Positions 8,136-18,122 are shown, numbered from the stretch's first letter. The stretch: 42,156 bases of DNA from a virus (IMGVR_UViG_3300042294_003382:1-42156), one strand, 5' to 3'. A program made the numbers and translations. The notes: generated by a model not told the origin, from the letters alone.

Positions 8136-9421
8136 TGAAAAAAGCAGAAAAACGCAAAATATTCATTCATCTACCAGCGTATAGAGAGCCTGAATTAATT
8201 CCTACAATAGAATCTGCATTAAATAATGCAAAATATCCTGAAAGATTAGTATTCGGTATATGCCGTCAATATAATGATGAGGATGGGTTTGATAATATTG
8301 ATTCATATAGAAAAGACAAGCGCTTTAAAATTATTGACATACCATATACAGAAGCTAAAGGGTTACCTTATGCCCGTTATCAAATTAATACTTTAATTAC
8401 AAATGAAGAATATATTTGTCAATTAGATTCTCACCATAGATTTGCACAAGATTGGGACGTTACATTAATTGAAATGCATGACCAATTAAAAGCTAAAGGA
8501 CATAAAAAACCTATATTAGCTGCTTATTTACCTTACTATAACCCATTTAATGATCCTACAGAGCGTACTATGGAACCTTGGCAACAAACATTTGCTTCGT
8601 TCTACCCTCATGGAACAATATTCATTAGACCAGGATTATTACATGGATGGCAAGACATGACAGAACCAGCACCGTCAAGATTCTTATCAGGACATTTCTG
8701 TTTTGCTGATAGTCATTGGGCTAAAACTATTCTTCATGATGCTGATATATACTTTAGTGGTGAAGAATTAAATTTAACTGTACGTTCATATACTCACGGT
8801 TATGATATGTTTCATCCACATAAATTAGTTATATGGCATGCTACTATGAGAGAAGAACGTGATGGTATTCTAGTATGGGATGATCAATCTAAACGAGGTG
8901 AAGATTGGTGGACTCAGCAAAATATAGCAAGAGCTAAAATTAGACAATTACTTCAAACAGAAGACAATGGATTTGATTTAACGGGATATGATTTAGGGAC
9001 TGAACGTACTCTAAAAGATTATGAAAAATATGCTGGTATTCATTTTAAGAAACGTGCAGTACAACGATATACACTAGAAAATCAATATCCACCAAACCCA
9101 TTTATTGAAGATGATCAAGAATGGGAAGATTCATTTATGTTTTCATTTTATCATTTATTACAATTTAATAAAACATCATTTAAATTAAAAGATTATGATT
9201 TTTGGGTTGTAGCATTTGATGATGAAAATGGAAATGAAATATGGAGAGAAGATTATAATGAACATCAAATTAAACAAATAATGAGTCTTCAAGGAGATTG
9301 GTATAATGAAGAAAAATTCTTCTTAACAGATAGAGTACCAACAAAATGGGTTATTTGGGCTCATAGTAAATCTCAAGAATGGGCAGAACGAATAGAAGGA
9401 CCAGTGAATTATGGAAACTAA
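8135..9421 (+). CDS. GlcNAc-transferase family glycosyltransferase, tandem paralogue
   Basis: 428 aa from ATG 8135, which overlaps the previous stop as TAATG; an ATG at 8096 exists but would overlap the upstream gene by 40 bases. Same architecture as its neighbour: IFIHLPAYREPELIPTIESAL, CQLDSHHRFAQDWD, FLSGHFCFADSHW, FSGEELNLTVRSYTHGYDMFHPH and a shared TGYDLGTERTL block. The two are clearly diverged duplicates and probably act on different acceptors or in sequence. It overlaps the next gene by 11 bases. Confidence 0.8.
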   Translation: MKKAEKRKIFIHLPAYREPELIPTIESALNNAKYPERLVFGICRQYNDEDGFDNIDSYRKDKRFKIIDIPYTEAKGLPYARYQINTLITNEEYICQLDSHHRFAQDWDVTLIEMHDQLKAKGHKKPILAAYLPYYNPFNDPTERTMEPWQQTFASFYPHGTIFIRPGLLHGWQDMTEPAPSRFLSGHFCFADSHWAKTILHDADIYFSGEELNLTVRSYTHGYDMFHPHKLVIWHATMREERDGILVWDDQSKRGEDWWTQQNIARAKIRQLLQTEDNGFDLTGYDLGTERTLKDYEKYAGIHFKKRAVQRYTLENQYPPNPFIEDDQEWEDSFMFSFYHLLQFNKTSFKLKDYDFWVVAFDDENGNEIWREDYNEHQIKQIMSLQGDWYNEEKFFLTDRVPTKWVIWAHSKSQEWAERIEGPVNYGN

Positions 9422-10328
9422 AATTGTAACATCATATTATCCATTTCATAATGGAGAACCTTACTGGGGCCAATTAAATAGAGACAGATGGTATAAATAC
9501 TCCTTAGCCACAATTTGTGGCCTAGGAGTAAATACTGTGTGTTATACTGATCCTGAAGATAAAGGATATAATCAATTAGTAGAATTAAAAGAGAAATTTA
9601 ACCTTAAAAATTTAACTATTAAAATATACAATATTGAAGATAATCCTTATCAAGATAGAGTACATACAATAAGAACAAACAAATCAGAATTATATAATAA
9701 TCCTGAAAATGTTAGATTTTACACTAGACCCACTGTTATATATTGGATGAAATATTCATTCTTAGAAATGGAATATGAATCTAACACTCAGCTGTATTGG
9801 ATTGATGCTGGTTTGTCTCATAGTGGTTTATTTCCATCTTTTGCAAACCAATACTGTGATGAACCTGAATTTGCTACGTTTTACGGAAGTGAATATATGG
9901 CTAACGAGTATAAAGTATACAATTATAATAAAGCATTTACACCAGAAACACTAAATAAAATAAATGTGTATGCTGAAGATAAAATTATTAACTTATATAG
10001 ACATTCATCTGATGATAATTTATTTGAATTTAATGAAAAATTAAACTTAAATACAAATTACGAATCTGTTTATCCCATAGCAGGGATATTTGGAGGAAAC
10101 TCAGATTTAATGCTGCAATATATTAATAAGTCTAAAGAAGTAATAGAACAAATACTTCAAGTAGATGAAATATGTACAGAGCAAGAAATAATGGCTTATA
10201 TAAATGCTAATAATAGAGAATGGTTTAAAAATTGGCATTTTGATACATTTTACCATGAAGATTGGAAAAATATATTCAAACCAGAACAAATATCATTCTC
10301 ACATTTCTTTTTAAAACCTTTAACTTAA
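9411..10328 (+). CDS. HtrL/YibB (WlaTC)-like putative glycosyltransferase
   Basis: 305 aa. IVTSYYPFHNGEPYWGQLNRDRWYKY at the start, QLYWIDAGLSHSG at about residues 126-138 and PIAGIFGGNSDLM near 224 match the layout of the HtrL/YibB family found in LPS and capsule loci, whose chemistry is poorly known but which is thought to be GT-A-like. The middle domain of the protein encoded at 11950 is a second, closer member. Function by context: sugar transfer. Confidence 0.6.
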   Translation: METKIVTSYYPFHNGEPYWGQLNRDRWYKYSLATICGLGVNTVCYTDPEDKGYNQLVELKEKFNLKNLTIKIYNIEDNPYQDRVHTIRTNKSELYNNPENVRFYTRPTVIYWMKYSFLEMEYESNTQLYWIDAGLSHSGLFPSFANQYCDEPEFATFYGSEYMANEYKVYNYNKAFTPETLNKINVYAEDKIINLYRHSSDDNLFEFNEKLNLNTNYESVYPIAGIFGGNSDLMLQYINKSKEVIEQILQVDEICTEQEIMAYINANNREWFKNWHFDTFYHEDWKNIFKPEQISFSHFFLKPLT

Positions 10329-10329
10329 T

Positions 10330-11946
10330 ATGGCAAATATAGCTTTTTACGGTTCTCACAACGCCGCTTATGTTGTGGAAGAAAATAATGAGATACTCTT
10401 AGTATTGGAATTAGAAAGATTTCTTAATTATAAAAATAGTGGTTTAGCTCAATACAAATGTCCTAAAACAGAAGATTTATTATTTTATGCTCAGTATATT
10501 CCTAAATGGATAATGGAAAAATTAAATATAACAGAATTTGAAAACTGTTATCATTTAAATACAGATGTTATTATATATGAAAAACATGATTTAGAAAAAT
10601 ACATACCTGCTAAAAATTACGTACATTGTCTACATCATGAAGGACATGCTGCTGGGTGTTTTTATCAATCTTCACATAATGAAATGTTAATCTTTTCATT
10701 TGATGGTGGAGGAAATGATGGAAAATTTAATGTGTATCACTGTGTTAGAGGTGAATCACCAAGATTATTAGAATGTGTAACAAGTCCATTATCTGATAGT
10801 CCCCATATTCATTATGATTTAGGATTTCCTTATATGATGTTAGGTCATTATCTTAAAGACATTAATTTTGAAGATTTAGGAACAGGTAATCTTGTATATC
10901 CTGGTAAAATGATGGGTTTATCTTCATACGGTAAAGTAAAGAAAAAATGGTTACCTGCTTTTATGGATTTTTATAAAAGTAATCTTAATGGTTTAGATTT
11001 TCAACAACATGTAGATGAATTAGGAGAAAAAATAGGTGTTAAGTTTGACATAAATGATAGAATAGAAGGTAAATTAGGTTGGGACATAGCAGCAACAACA
11101 CAGAGAGCTTTTGAAGATAGCTTTTTAGAAGTGGCACTACCATATATGAACCAGTATTCTGACTTACCAATTGGTATAACAGGAGGATGTGGTTTGAATA
11201 TATTATTAAATACACGTTTAGTAACTGAGTTTAAGAGAGACGTATTTGTAGCTCCTGACCCAAATGATTGTGGTATTGCTTTAGGTATACTTTTAAACCA
11301 TTTAAAGCCAGAAAAAGCATTTGATAGTACATATTCAGGTACAACATTATTAGATTTAGATAATTTATCTTATTATATACAAAACAGTAATACTAAATTT
11401 TTATCTAACTTTTTAGATCAAGATACATTAGTTAATGATTTAGCTGATGGGAAAATAGTAGGTGTAGCAAGAGGAAAATCAGAACATGGCGCTCGAGCGT
11501 TAGGTAATAGAAGTATAATTTGCAACCCTTCAATACCAGAAATGAAAGATGTTTTAAATGCTAAAGTAAAACACAGAGAATGGTATAGACCATTTGCTCC
11601 AGTAGTACGTTTAGAAGATATATCTAAGTATTTTGAATGGGAAGGTGAATCTAGATGGATGAGTTTCTGCCCTACAGTAAAACCAGAATGGAGAAAAAAA
11701 TTAGCAGCTATTACACACGTAGATAATACTGCACGAGTTCAAACCGTAACACGTGAGCAAAATGAATGGTTATATGACTTATTAACTAAATTTGAAGAAA
11801 AAACAGGTGTTGGAGTGTTATTAAACACATCATTTAATGTAGATGGAAAACCAATATTATCTACTTGTAAAGATGCTTTTACAATACTTGAAAAAACAGA
11901 AATGGATTGTTTAATTATAGAAGATTATTATTTTAAAAAATATTAA
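10330..11946 (+). CDS. Carbamoyltransferase, NodU/CmcH/TobZ family
   Basis: 538 aa. It should move a carbamoyl group from carbamoyl phosphate (via carbamoyl-AMP) to a hydroxyl. Visible motifs: HHEGHAAG at about 98-105, FSFDGGGNDG at about 123-132, MMGLSSYG near 196, GGCGLNILLN near 287, GARALGNRSII near 389, REWYRPFAPV near 417 and GVLLNTSFNVDGKPI near 497. Both the Kae1-like N-domain and the YrdC-like C-domain are complete. In this setting the acceptor is likely a sugar; carbamoylated hydroxymethyl bases in phage DNA are an alternative. Confidence 0.92.
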   Translation: MANIAFYGSHNAAYVVEENNEILLVLELERFLNYKNSGLAQYKCPKTEDLLFYAQYIPKWIMEKLNITEFENCYHLNTDVIIYEKHDLEKYIPAKNYVHCLHHEGHAAGCFYQSSHNEMLIFSFDGGGNDGKFNVYHCVRGESPRLLECVTSPLSDSPHIHYDLGFPYMMLGHYLKDINFEDLGTGNLVYPGKMMGLSSYGKVKKKWLPAFMDFYKSNLNGLDFQQHVDELGEKIGVKFDINDRIEGKLGWDIAATTQRAFEDSFLEVALPYMNQYSDLPIGITGGCGLNILLNTRLVTEFKRDVFVAPDPNDCGIALGILLNHLKPEKAFDSTYSGTTLLDLDNLSYYIQNSNTKFLSNFLDQDTLVNDLADGKIVGVARGKSEHGARALGNRSIICNPSIPEMKDVLNAKVKHREWYRPFAPVVRLEDISKYFEWEGESRWMSFCPTVKPEWRKKLAAITHVDNTARVQTVTREQNEWLYDLLTKFEEKTGVGVLLNTSFNVDGKPILSTCKDAFTILEKTEMDCLIIEDYYFKKY

Positions 11947-11949
11947 AAA

Positions 11950-14247
11950 ATGGATTTATTTGAATTAGTAGAAAAATATGGTACTGATAAAACATTAAGT
12001 GGTTATACTTACACTTACTCTGATTTATTTAAACCTATAAAAGACCAAGTAACAACAGTACTAGAAATAGGTTTAGGAACATTAAACCCAGAGATACCTA
12101 GTTCATTTGCCGGAAATGTCCGACATTTCGATTTTTACAAACCAGGAGGGTCATTACGTGTGTGGAGAGATTATTTTTCTAAAGCTCAAATATATGGTAT
12201 TGATATAGCTAAAGATTGTATGTTTAGTGAAGAAAGAATTAAAACATTCTTATTTGATTCTTCTGAAAAAGAATATTGTGATTATTATTTAGATAATTTA
12301 GAATTTGATATTATCATCGATGATGGAAATCATGATCCTAAATATCAAGTTAAAACATTAAGAAATTTATTCCCTAAATTAAAAGAAGGAGGAATCTATG
12401 TTATTGAAGATTTAGGAGGATACCCAGGCACTGAAGAGTTATTAATTGAATATCGTGAAGAATTTGAAGAATTAACTAAAGGGTATGATGTTGTAAATAA
12501 AGGAAATCATATTGTTATACAAAAGACAAAAGTAGAAATAGTGGAAACAATAGAAATTGATAATAAAGAATTAACAGTAGTTACGGGACTATGGGATATT
12601 AGTCGCGCAGGTAGAAGTTTTGACCATTATATTGAAAATTTTAATAAATTTTTAGAAATGCCTGTAAATATGTTTATTTACGTTCCTAAAGATTTAGAAC
12701 ATTTAGTTTGGAAAAAACGTAGTAGATCAAATACTCATGTTAGGGTATTTGAATTAGAAGATATTAAAAATAATTTTTATCAACAATTTTGGGATAAAAC
12801 TCAAGAAATCAGAACAAACCCAGAATGGCTTAGTCAAGCAGGATGGTTAGCCGGTTCACCACAAGCATCAAATGAATGGTACAATCCAATTGTACAATCA
12901 AAAATGTTTATGCTACATGATGCTAAATTATTAAACATATTCGATACAGATTATTTCATATGGTTAGATGCCGGTATAACAAATACAGTATATGAAAAAT
13001 ATTTTACTGAAAATAAATGTTTAGACAAATTAATCCCACATTTAAATACATTTTTATTCTTAAGCTATCCATATCAAGCTGATAGTGAAATTCATGGATT
13101 TGATTTTAAAGCTATAAACAAATATGCTCGTGAAGAAGTAAAATATGTTTGTAGAGGTGGATTGTTTGGTGGGCATAAAGATTTCTTATCACAAGCCAAT
13201 GGAACTTATTATCATTTACTTCAAGATACATTAGCATCTGGATTAATGGGAACTGAAGAATCATTATTTAGTATAATGGCTCATTTAGAACCACACGTTT
13301 ATAGAAGATATGCTTTAGAAGGAAATGGTCTTATAGTTAAATTTATTCAAGATTTAATGGAAAATAATGTAAGATTAGAAAATAACGGTGGTCGAGCTCA
13401 TGTATTACCGAAAGGAGTATACAACGCTAATACTTCTAAAACATCACTATACATGTTAACCTTTAACTTCCCAGAACAAATAGAACATACTGTTGCTACT
13501 TGGGAAGCTAATTCACCTGATTGGATGTCTAAACCTAGAAAAATTTTATTAGATAATTCAACTGATGAAACTGCTAGAATAAAAAATCAAGAATTAGCTA
13601 GAAAATATAATTTTGAATATATTCCTATGGAAGGAAATGTAGGTATAAATGGTGGTAGATTATTCGCTGCTAAACATTTCCAAGAATCAGATAGTGATTA
13701 TTATTTCTTCTTTGAAGATGATATGGGGTTATATCCAAGTACAGAACAAGGATTCTGTAGAAATGGATTTAAAAATTACATTCCTAATCTATATAAAACT
13801 ATTCATGAAATAATGGCTAAAGAAGATTTTGATTTTCTAAAACTATCATTTACTGAAGTTTATATGGATAATAATATTCAAGTATCTTGGTATAATGTAC
13901 CTCAATCTGTCAGAACATATATGTGGCCAGATTATGACCAACTTCCAATTTCAGGATTAGATCCATATGCACCTAGAACTAAATTTGATAAAATAGATGT
14001 CCACAATGAATTATCTTACATCTCAGGAGAAGTATATTATGCTAACTGGCCTATGATTGTAAATAAAAAGGGCAATCAAAAAATGTTTTTAGATACTCAG
14101 TGGGAACATCCATTTGAACAAACTTGGATGAGTTACATGTTCCAAGAAACGGTTAAAGGAAATATAAAACCAGCAGTATTATTAGCTTCACCTGTACTTC
14201 ATAATAGAATAGTTTTCTATAAACCTGAAGAAAGACGTGAGAATTAA
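11950..14247 (+). CDS. Three-domain fusion: methyltransferase, HtrL/YibB domain, glycosyltransferase-like domain
   Basis: 765 aa. Residues 1-195 form a class I SAM methyltransferase: YGTDK start, VLEIGLGT motif I, GGSLRVWRDYF, IYGIDIAK, DIIIDDGNHD, and GGIYVIEDLGG; this resembles macrocin-type sugar O-methyltransferases. Residues about 200-465 are HtrL/YibB-like: VVTGLWDISRAGRSFDHYIENF, YFIWLDAGITN, CRGGLFGGHKDFL. Residues about 485-765 look like a GT-A glycosyltransferase with RKILLDNSTDETARI, EGNVGINGGR and FFFEDDMGLY (DxD-like EDD). One protein may both transfer and methylate a sugar. No frame breaks are seen, so the fusion is real in this sequence. Confidence 0.75.
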   Translation: MDLFELVEKYGTDKTLSGYTYTYSDLFKPIKDQVTTVLEIGLGTLNPEIPSSFAGNVRHFDFYKPGGSLRVWRDYFSKAQIYGIDIAKDCMFSEERIKTFLFDSSEKEYCDYYLDNLEFDIIIDDGNHDPKYQVKTLRNLFPKLKEGGIYVIEDLGGYPGTEELLIEYREEFEELTKGYDVVNKGNHIVIQKTKVEIVETIEIDNKELTVVTGLWDISRAGRSFDHYIENFNKFLEMPVNMFIYVPKDLEHLVWKKRSRSNTHVRVFELEDIKNNFYQQFWDKTQEIRTNPEWLSQAGWLAGSPQASNEWYNPIVQSKMFMLHDAKLLNIFDTDYFIWLDAGITNTVYEKYFTENKCLDKLIPHLNTFLFLSYPYQADSEIHGFDFKAINKYAREEVKYVCRGGLFGGHKDFLSQANGTYYHLLQDTLASGLMGTEESLFSIMAHLEPHVYRRYALEGNGLIVKFIQDLMENNVRLENNGGRAHVLPKGVYNANTSKTSLYMLTFNFPEQIEHTVATWEANSPDWMSKPRKILLDNSTDETARIKNQELARKYNFEYIPMEGNVGINGGRLFAAKHFQESDSDYYFFFEDDMGLYPSTEQGFCRNGFKNYIPNLYKTIHEIMAKEDFDFLKLSFTEVYMDNNIQVSWYNVPQSVRTYMWPDYDQLPISGLDPYAPRTKFDKIDVHNELSYISGEVYYANWPMIVNKKGNQKMFLDTQWEHPFEQTWMSYMFQETVKGNIKPAVLLASPVLHNRIVFYKPEERREN

Positions 14248-14267
14248 ATAAAAGGTTATTATATTTA
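14237..14267 (+). promoter_or_regulatory. Probable promoter of the DNA polymerase gene, weak -33
   Basis: TATATTTA at 14260-14267 followed by CAAAAAATTAAAGTTATG, nearly identical to the 3662 promoter. The -33 position has GTG rather than TTG at the same 20-base spacing, so it may be weaker or need an activator. Confidence 0.5.
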
Positions 14268-14282
14268 CAAAAAATTAAAGTT

Positions 14283-16868
14283 ATGTACCAAAGTATCTAT
14301 TATAATAGAACTACTAAACAATATCATGTACGCGACGATAAAAAGGGATGGGTTACCTTCCCTTATCGTGCTACATGTTATGTACCCGATGATAGCGGTG
14401 AATATAAAACATTAGACGGACAACGTGTATCTCCTACATTACAGTATGGGTATAAAGATCCAAATGTATTTGAAAGTGATGTTGACAAATATACTAGAGT
14501 ATTAGTTGATGCTTATTATACTTCTGATGATGTTCCTTCTTATCAAAATATAGTTTATTTAGATATTGAGTGTGAAATAGCAGGAGCACTTACTCAAGAT
14601 AGTGTTCGTGATCCTCAAGGTAAAATAACTTCTATTGCATTATATGATAATACTACTCAAGAATACTATTGTTATATATTAGATGAAGCTCAAAAATTAC
14701 CATCATCAAAAACAGATAACAAACATATTATATCTTGTACATCTGAAAAAGATTTATTATCCCAATTTATCAATAAATGGGAAGAATTAGACCCAACAAT
14801 CATATCAGGTTGGAACAGCGAATTCTTCGATATACCGTACTTGTATCATAGAATCGCCAAGGTATTGGGAAAAGAAGAGGCCGTGCGTTTATCGCCGTTA
14901 AAACAAGTAGATAGCAACGAATTTTTAGGAGTTAAAACAACAACTATAGCTGGTTTAAATCATTTAGATTATATGTTACTATTTAAAAAATATGTAACAA
15001 CTCAAGAACCATCTTATGCTTTAGGGAATATAGGTACTAAATATGTTAATTTAGGAAAAATAGAATATTTAGGCTCACTTGATAAATTATTTCAAGAAGA
15101 TGTTCAAAAATTCATTGATTATAACATTCGAGATGTTGAAATTATAATTGAATTAGAAAAAAAACTTAAATTTATCGATTTAACAGTTACAGTATGTCAT
15201 TTATGTCATACTCCTTACAATCAAGTATATATGTCAACTATACTGAATGAAGGTGCTATTTTAACTTATTTAAAGCGTAAAGGTATAGTTTCACCAAATA
15301 AACCTACAACGTATAATCCTTCATTAAAAGATATTAAAGAAGAATATGCTGGTGGTTACTTAAAAGATCCAACACCTGGTTTGTATGAATGGGTTATTGA
15401 CTTAGATTTTACATCATTGTATCCTTCTATTATTCGATCTTTAAATATGGGTATTGAAACCTTAGTAGGTCGTATTGTAAATAGAGACAAATACGATAAT
15501 CAATGGTCACTAAAAGAATTAAAATTATTAAACCCAGAAATGGATCTTACTATTGAAAAAGTAAATGAAAATAAAAGCATTACTCGATCAACTGTAAAAG
15601 TAAGTAAAATAATAAAGTTTATTGAACAAGGAAATTACATAATATCAGCACCTGGTGTCATTTTTAAAAAAGATAAAGAAAGTGTAGTATGTGAAATATT
15701 AACTGACTGGTTTAATAAAAGAAGTGAATATAAAGCATTGATGAAAGATGCTTTTAAAGTTAAAAAAGATCCAATACTAGGAGATTTCTATAATAGACGC
15801 CAACATGCTTATAAAATTAAATTAAATGACGTTTATGGATGTTATGCTATTAATGGTTGGAGATATACTGATGGGCATAAATTTATCTCTAAAGCGATTA
15901 CACTTACAGGACAACGTTTGACTCAAGAATCTATTAAATATGTAAACAAATGGATGAATCAACAAATGGAAACAGAGGGAATCGATTATATTGTAACATC
16001 TGATACAGATTCTTTATTCATTCAAGTAAAAGATTTAATACAAAAAAGACATCCTGAAGTTGATTTAAGTAATAGAGAAGAAGCTGTTAAATATGTTTTA
16101 CAAATAGCAACTGAAGTGCAAAAGATAGCAAATGATAATTTAGATACATTAGTAGTTGAATTATTTAATTTACATGATAGACCTCATTACTTTGAATTAA
16201 AGCAAGAAGTTGTACTTGAACGAGGATATTTCGCAGGTAAAAGACGTTATGCTCAGTTTATTGTAAATAAAGAAGGAGTACCAGTAGAAGAACTAGATAT
16301 TAAGGGATTAGATTTGATGAAATCAAATTTTCCACCATATTTTAGAAATTTTAGTAAACAACTTCTTCAAGATATAATGTTTGGAAAACCTAAACCAGAC
16401 ATAGATAAACAGATATTAGCTTTTAGAGAAAGTATAGACACTGTAGATTGGAGATTACTATTAAAACCTACAGGTTTAAAAAACATAGGAGGATATATTG
16501 CCTCTCCTCCTAAAGCAGGTGAAATATTCTCTAAATTAGGGTTAAAATGTCCAATCAATACTAAATCCGCTATATATTATAATGATATATTACGTTTTAA
16601 AAAACTAGACAAACAATATAACACATTCCAGATAGGGGATAAAATGTTTATAGCCTATTTAAAAGATAATCCTTATAATATAGAAGTTATAGGGTTCAAT
16701 GGATATGATGATCCTCCATTTATTACAGAGTTTATAGAAAAATACTTAGACAAAACACAGTTGTTTGATTCTGTATTAAGAAATAAATTAGAAAGCTTAT
16801 ATGCTGATTTAAAATGGGGAAAACCTATATTCAATAGTAATATAAACAAATTCTTTAAATTTGGATAA
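14283..16868 (+). CDS. DNA polymerase, family B (T4 gp43-like)
   Basis: 861 aa, close to the 898 aa of T4 gp43. The exonuclease motifs are intact: YLDIECE with D94 and E96, SGWNSEFFDIPYL (Exo II) and YNIRDVEI (Exo III). Polymerase motif A is DLDFTSLYPSII at about residue 374, motif B is KIKLNDVYGCYA at about 510 and motif C is TSDTDSLF at about 572. It should be the replicative polymerase with proofreading. It heads a module with clamp and clamp-loader genes. A promoter lies directly upstream. Confidence 0.97.
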   Translation: MYQSIYYNRTTKQYHVRDDKKGWVTFPYRATCYVPDDSGEYKTLDGQRVSPTLQYGYKDPNVFESDVDKYTRVLVDAYYTSDDVPSYQNIVYLDIECEIAGALTQDSVRDPQGKITSIALYDNTTQEYYCYILDEAQKLPSSKTDNKHIISCTSEKDLLSQFINKWEELDPTIISGWNSEFFDIPYLYHRIAKVLGKEEAVRLSPLKQVDSNEFLGVKTTTIAGLNHLDYMLLFKKYVTTQEPSYALGNIGTKYVNLGKIEYLGSLDKLFQEDVQKFIDYNIRDVEIIIELEKKLKFIDLTVTVCHLCHTPYNQVYMSTILNEGAILTYLKRKGIVSPNKPTTYNPSLKDIKEEYAGGYLKDPTPGLYEWVIDLDFTSLYPSIIRSLNMGIETLVGRIVNRDKYDNQWSLKELKLLNPEMDLTIEKVNENKSITRSTVKVSKIIKFIEQGNYIISAPGVIFKKDKESVVCEILTDWFNKRSEYKALMKDAFKVKKDPILGDFYNRRQHAYKIKLNDVYGCYAINGWRYTDGHKFISKAITLTGQRLTQESIKYVNKWMNQQMETEGIDYIVTSDTDSLFIQVKDLIQKRHPEVDLSNREEAVKYVLQIATEVQKIANDNLDTLVVELFNLHDRPHYFELKQEVVLERGYFAGKRRYAQFIVNKEGVPVEELDIKGLDLMKSNFPPYFRNFSKQLLQDIMFGKPKPDIDKQILAFRESIDTVDWRLLLKPTGLKNIGGYIASPPKAGEIFSKLGLKCPINTKSAIYYNDILRFKKLDKQYNTFQIGDKMFIAYLKDNPYNIEVIGFNGYDDPPFITEFIEKYLDKTQLFDSVLRNKLESLYADLKWGKPIFNSNINKFFKFG

Positions 16869-16891
16869 TCAAAAAACAATTATTATATTTA
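16861..16891 (+). promoter_or_regulatory. Bacteroidetes-type promoter of the clamp gene
   Basis: TTG at 16861-16863 (within TTTGGATAAT), 20 bases, TATATTTA at 16884-16891. The ATG follows at 16896, so the transcript would have almost no 5' leader. The promoter overlaps the polymerase stop codon. Nearly identical to the copy at 30917. Confidence 0.8.
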
Positions 16892-16895
16892 AAAT

Positions 16896-17633
16896 ATGAT
16901 TCAAAAATTAGACTTAGTAGCAAGTATTGAAAAATATTACCTTGGAGGTATTATTGAGAGTGTTAAATGGAATATATCTGAAGGTAAATTACATACAAAT
17001 TTTGTATCTCCTTATCAAGATTTAGTAGGACATATAGAATGTAATCTTGATATAGAAGATGGAACTATAGGTATATTTAATACTAGTGCTTTATTAAAAA
17101 TGTTAAGTATATTAGAACATGATATATTAGTTAATGTAGAAAAAACTCACAAAGTTTCAACTAGATTACTTATTGAAGATTCTAACTTTTCACTTCAATA
17201 TACATTAGCGGATCCTCATATTATACCACCATCACCTTCTATTGATGAACCAGAATATGATACTGAGTTTGATATTGATGCTGAGTTTATTCTTAGATTT
17301 ACTAAAGCTAAAAATGCTTTAGGTTCTAATACTAAAGATATAGTACGAATAACTAATTTTGTCCATGAAGACGGAGTTAAACAAGCTAAATTTATATTAG
17401 GAGATCCTACATCTCATTCTAATAAAGTAGAATTTACATGTGATGCTACTTATGAAGTATTTCATAAAGAATTACTTACATTTAATTCATCTCACATAAA
17501 AGAGATATTATCAGTAAATAAAGAAAATATTCAAAGTGCTAAAGGATACATTAGCATGCAAGGATTGCTTAAACTAGAATTCATTACAGAAGTAGGAAAA
17601 GCAGTATATTATTTACCTGAATTAAAATTTTAA
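16896..17633 (+). CDS. Sliding clamp, T4 gp45-like
   Basis: 245 aa. No strong motif exists for this family, but the pattern fits gp45 (228 aa): IGIFNTSALLKMLSIL mirrors the gp45 segment with FLGILSLV, YTLADPHIIPPSPSI mirrors the ADPS-x5-P linker, FILRFTKAKNALGSNTKDIVRI mirrors the next helix and strand, and the protein ends in short strands (YYLPELKF). It should form the trimeric ring that tethers the polymerase and, in T4, also activates late transcription. Position between the polymerase and clamp-loader genes supports the call. Confidence 0.75.
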   Translation: MIQKLDLVASIEKYYLGGIIESVKWNISEGKLHTNFVSPYQDLVGHIECNLDIEDGTIGIFNTSALLKMLSILEHDILVNVEKTHKVSTRLLIEDSNFSLQYTLADPHIIPPSPSIDEPEYDTEFDIDAEFILRFTKAKNALGSNTKDIVRITNFVHEDGVKQAKFILGDPTSHSNKVEFTCDATYEVFHKELLTFNSSHIKEILSVNKENIQSAKGYISMQGLLKLEFITEVGKAVYYLPELKF

Positions 17634-17655
17634 TATATTTATAATAAACAAAAAG

Positions 17656-17669
17656 ACTTTAGGGCAATA
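17656..17669 (+). repeat. Inverted repeat, left copy, upstream of hsp20
   Basis: ACTTTAGGGCAATA, perfectly complementary to TATTGCCCTAAAGT at 18126-18139 on the other side of the hsp20 gene. Confidence 0.8.
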
Positions 17670-17720
17670 CAGTTTTTAAATTATTAACGCGATCTTAGGA
17701 CGCACAAAACGTAAATCAAA

Positions 17721-18122
17721 ATGAGTACACAATTCAACGAATGGGATATCTTATTCCATAATTTCTTCTTTCCGTCAAGCGGATTTGGATCAGCATCTAC
17801 AACTAAACAACCACACCCCTTAAACATCTATTATGACGAAACAGGCCTTCACTTTGAAGTAGCATGTACTGGTCTTACTAAAGAAGATGTTAAAGTAGAT
17901 ATCGAAGACGATATATTAAAAATCAGTTATGATAAACCTGAAGAACTTTTACATCCTGGAACAATCCACAGAAGTTTATCTAAAAAATCTTTCAATTTAG
18001 GTTACAAAATTTCAAGTAAATATGATTTAAGTAAATCTGATGGTAAACTAGAAAATGGTTTACTAACGATCTTTATTCCTATTACTGAAAAAGCTAAACC
18101 TAAAACTATCAAAATCAAATAA
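17721..18122 (+). CDS. Small heat shock protein, Hsp20/alpha-crystallin family
   Basis: 133 aa. Alpha-crystallin domain from about residue 30: NIYYDETGLHFEVACTGLTKEDVKVDIEDDILKI, then SLSKKSFNLGYKI and the hallmark GLLTIFIP; the C-terminal TIKIK supplies the I-x-I motif used for oligomer packing. It should hold unfolding proteins for refolding. It sits just before GroES/GroEL, so the phage carries a small chaperone set. A 14-base inverted repeat flanks the gene. Confidence 0.92.
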   Translation: MSTQFNEWDILFHNFFFPSSGFGSASTTKQPHPLNIYYDETGLHFEVACTGLTKEDVKVDIEDDILKISYDKPEELLHPGTIHRSLSKKSFNLGYKISSKYDLSKSDGKLENGLLTIFIPITEKAKPKTIKIK

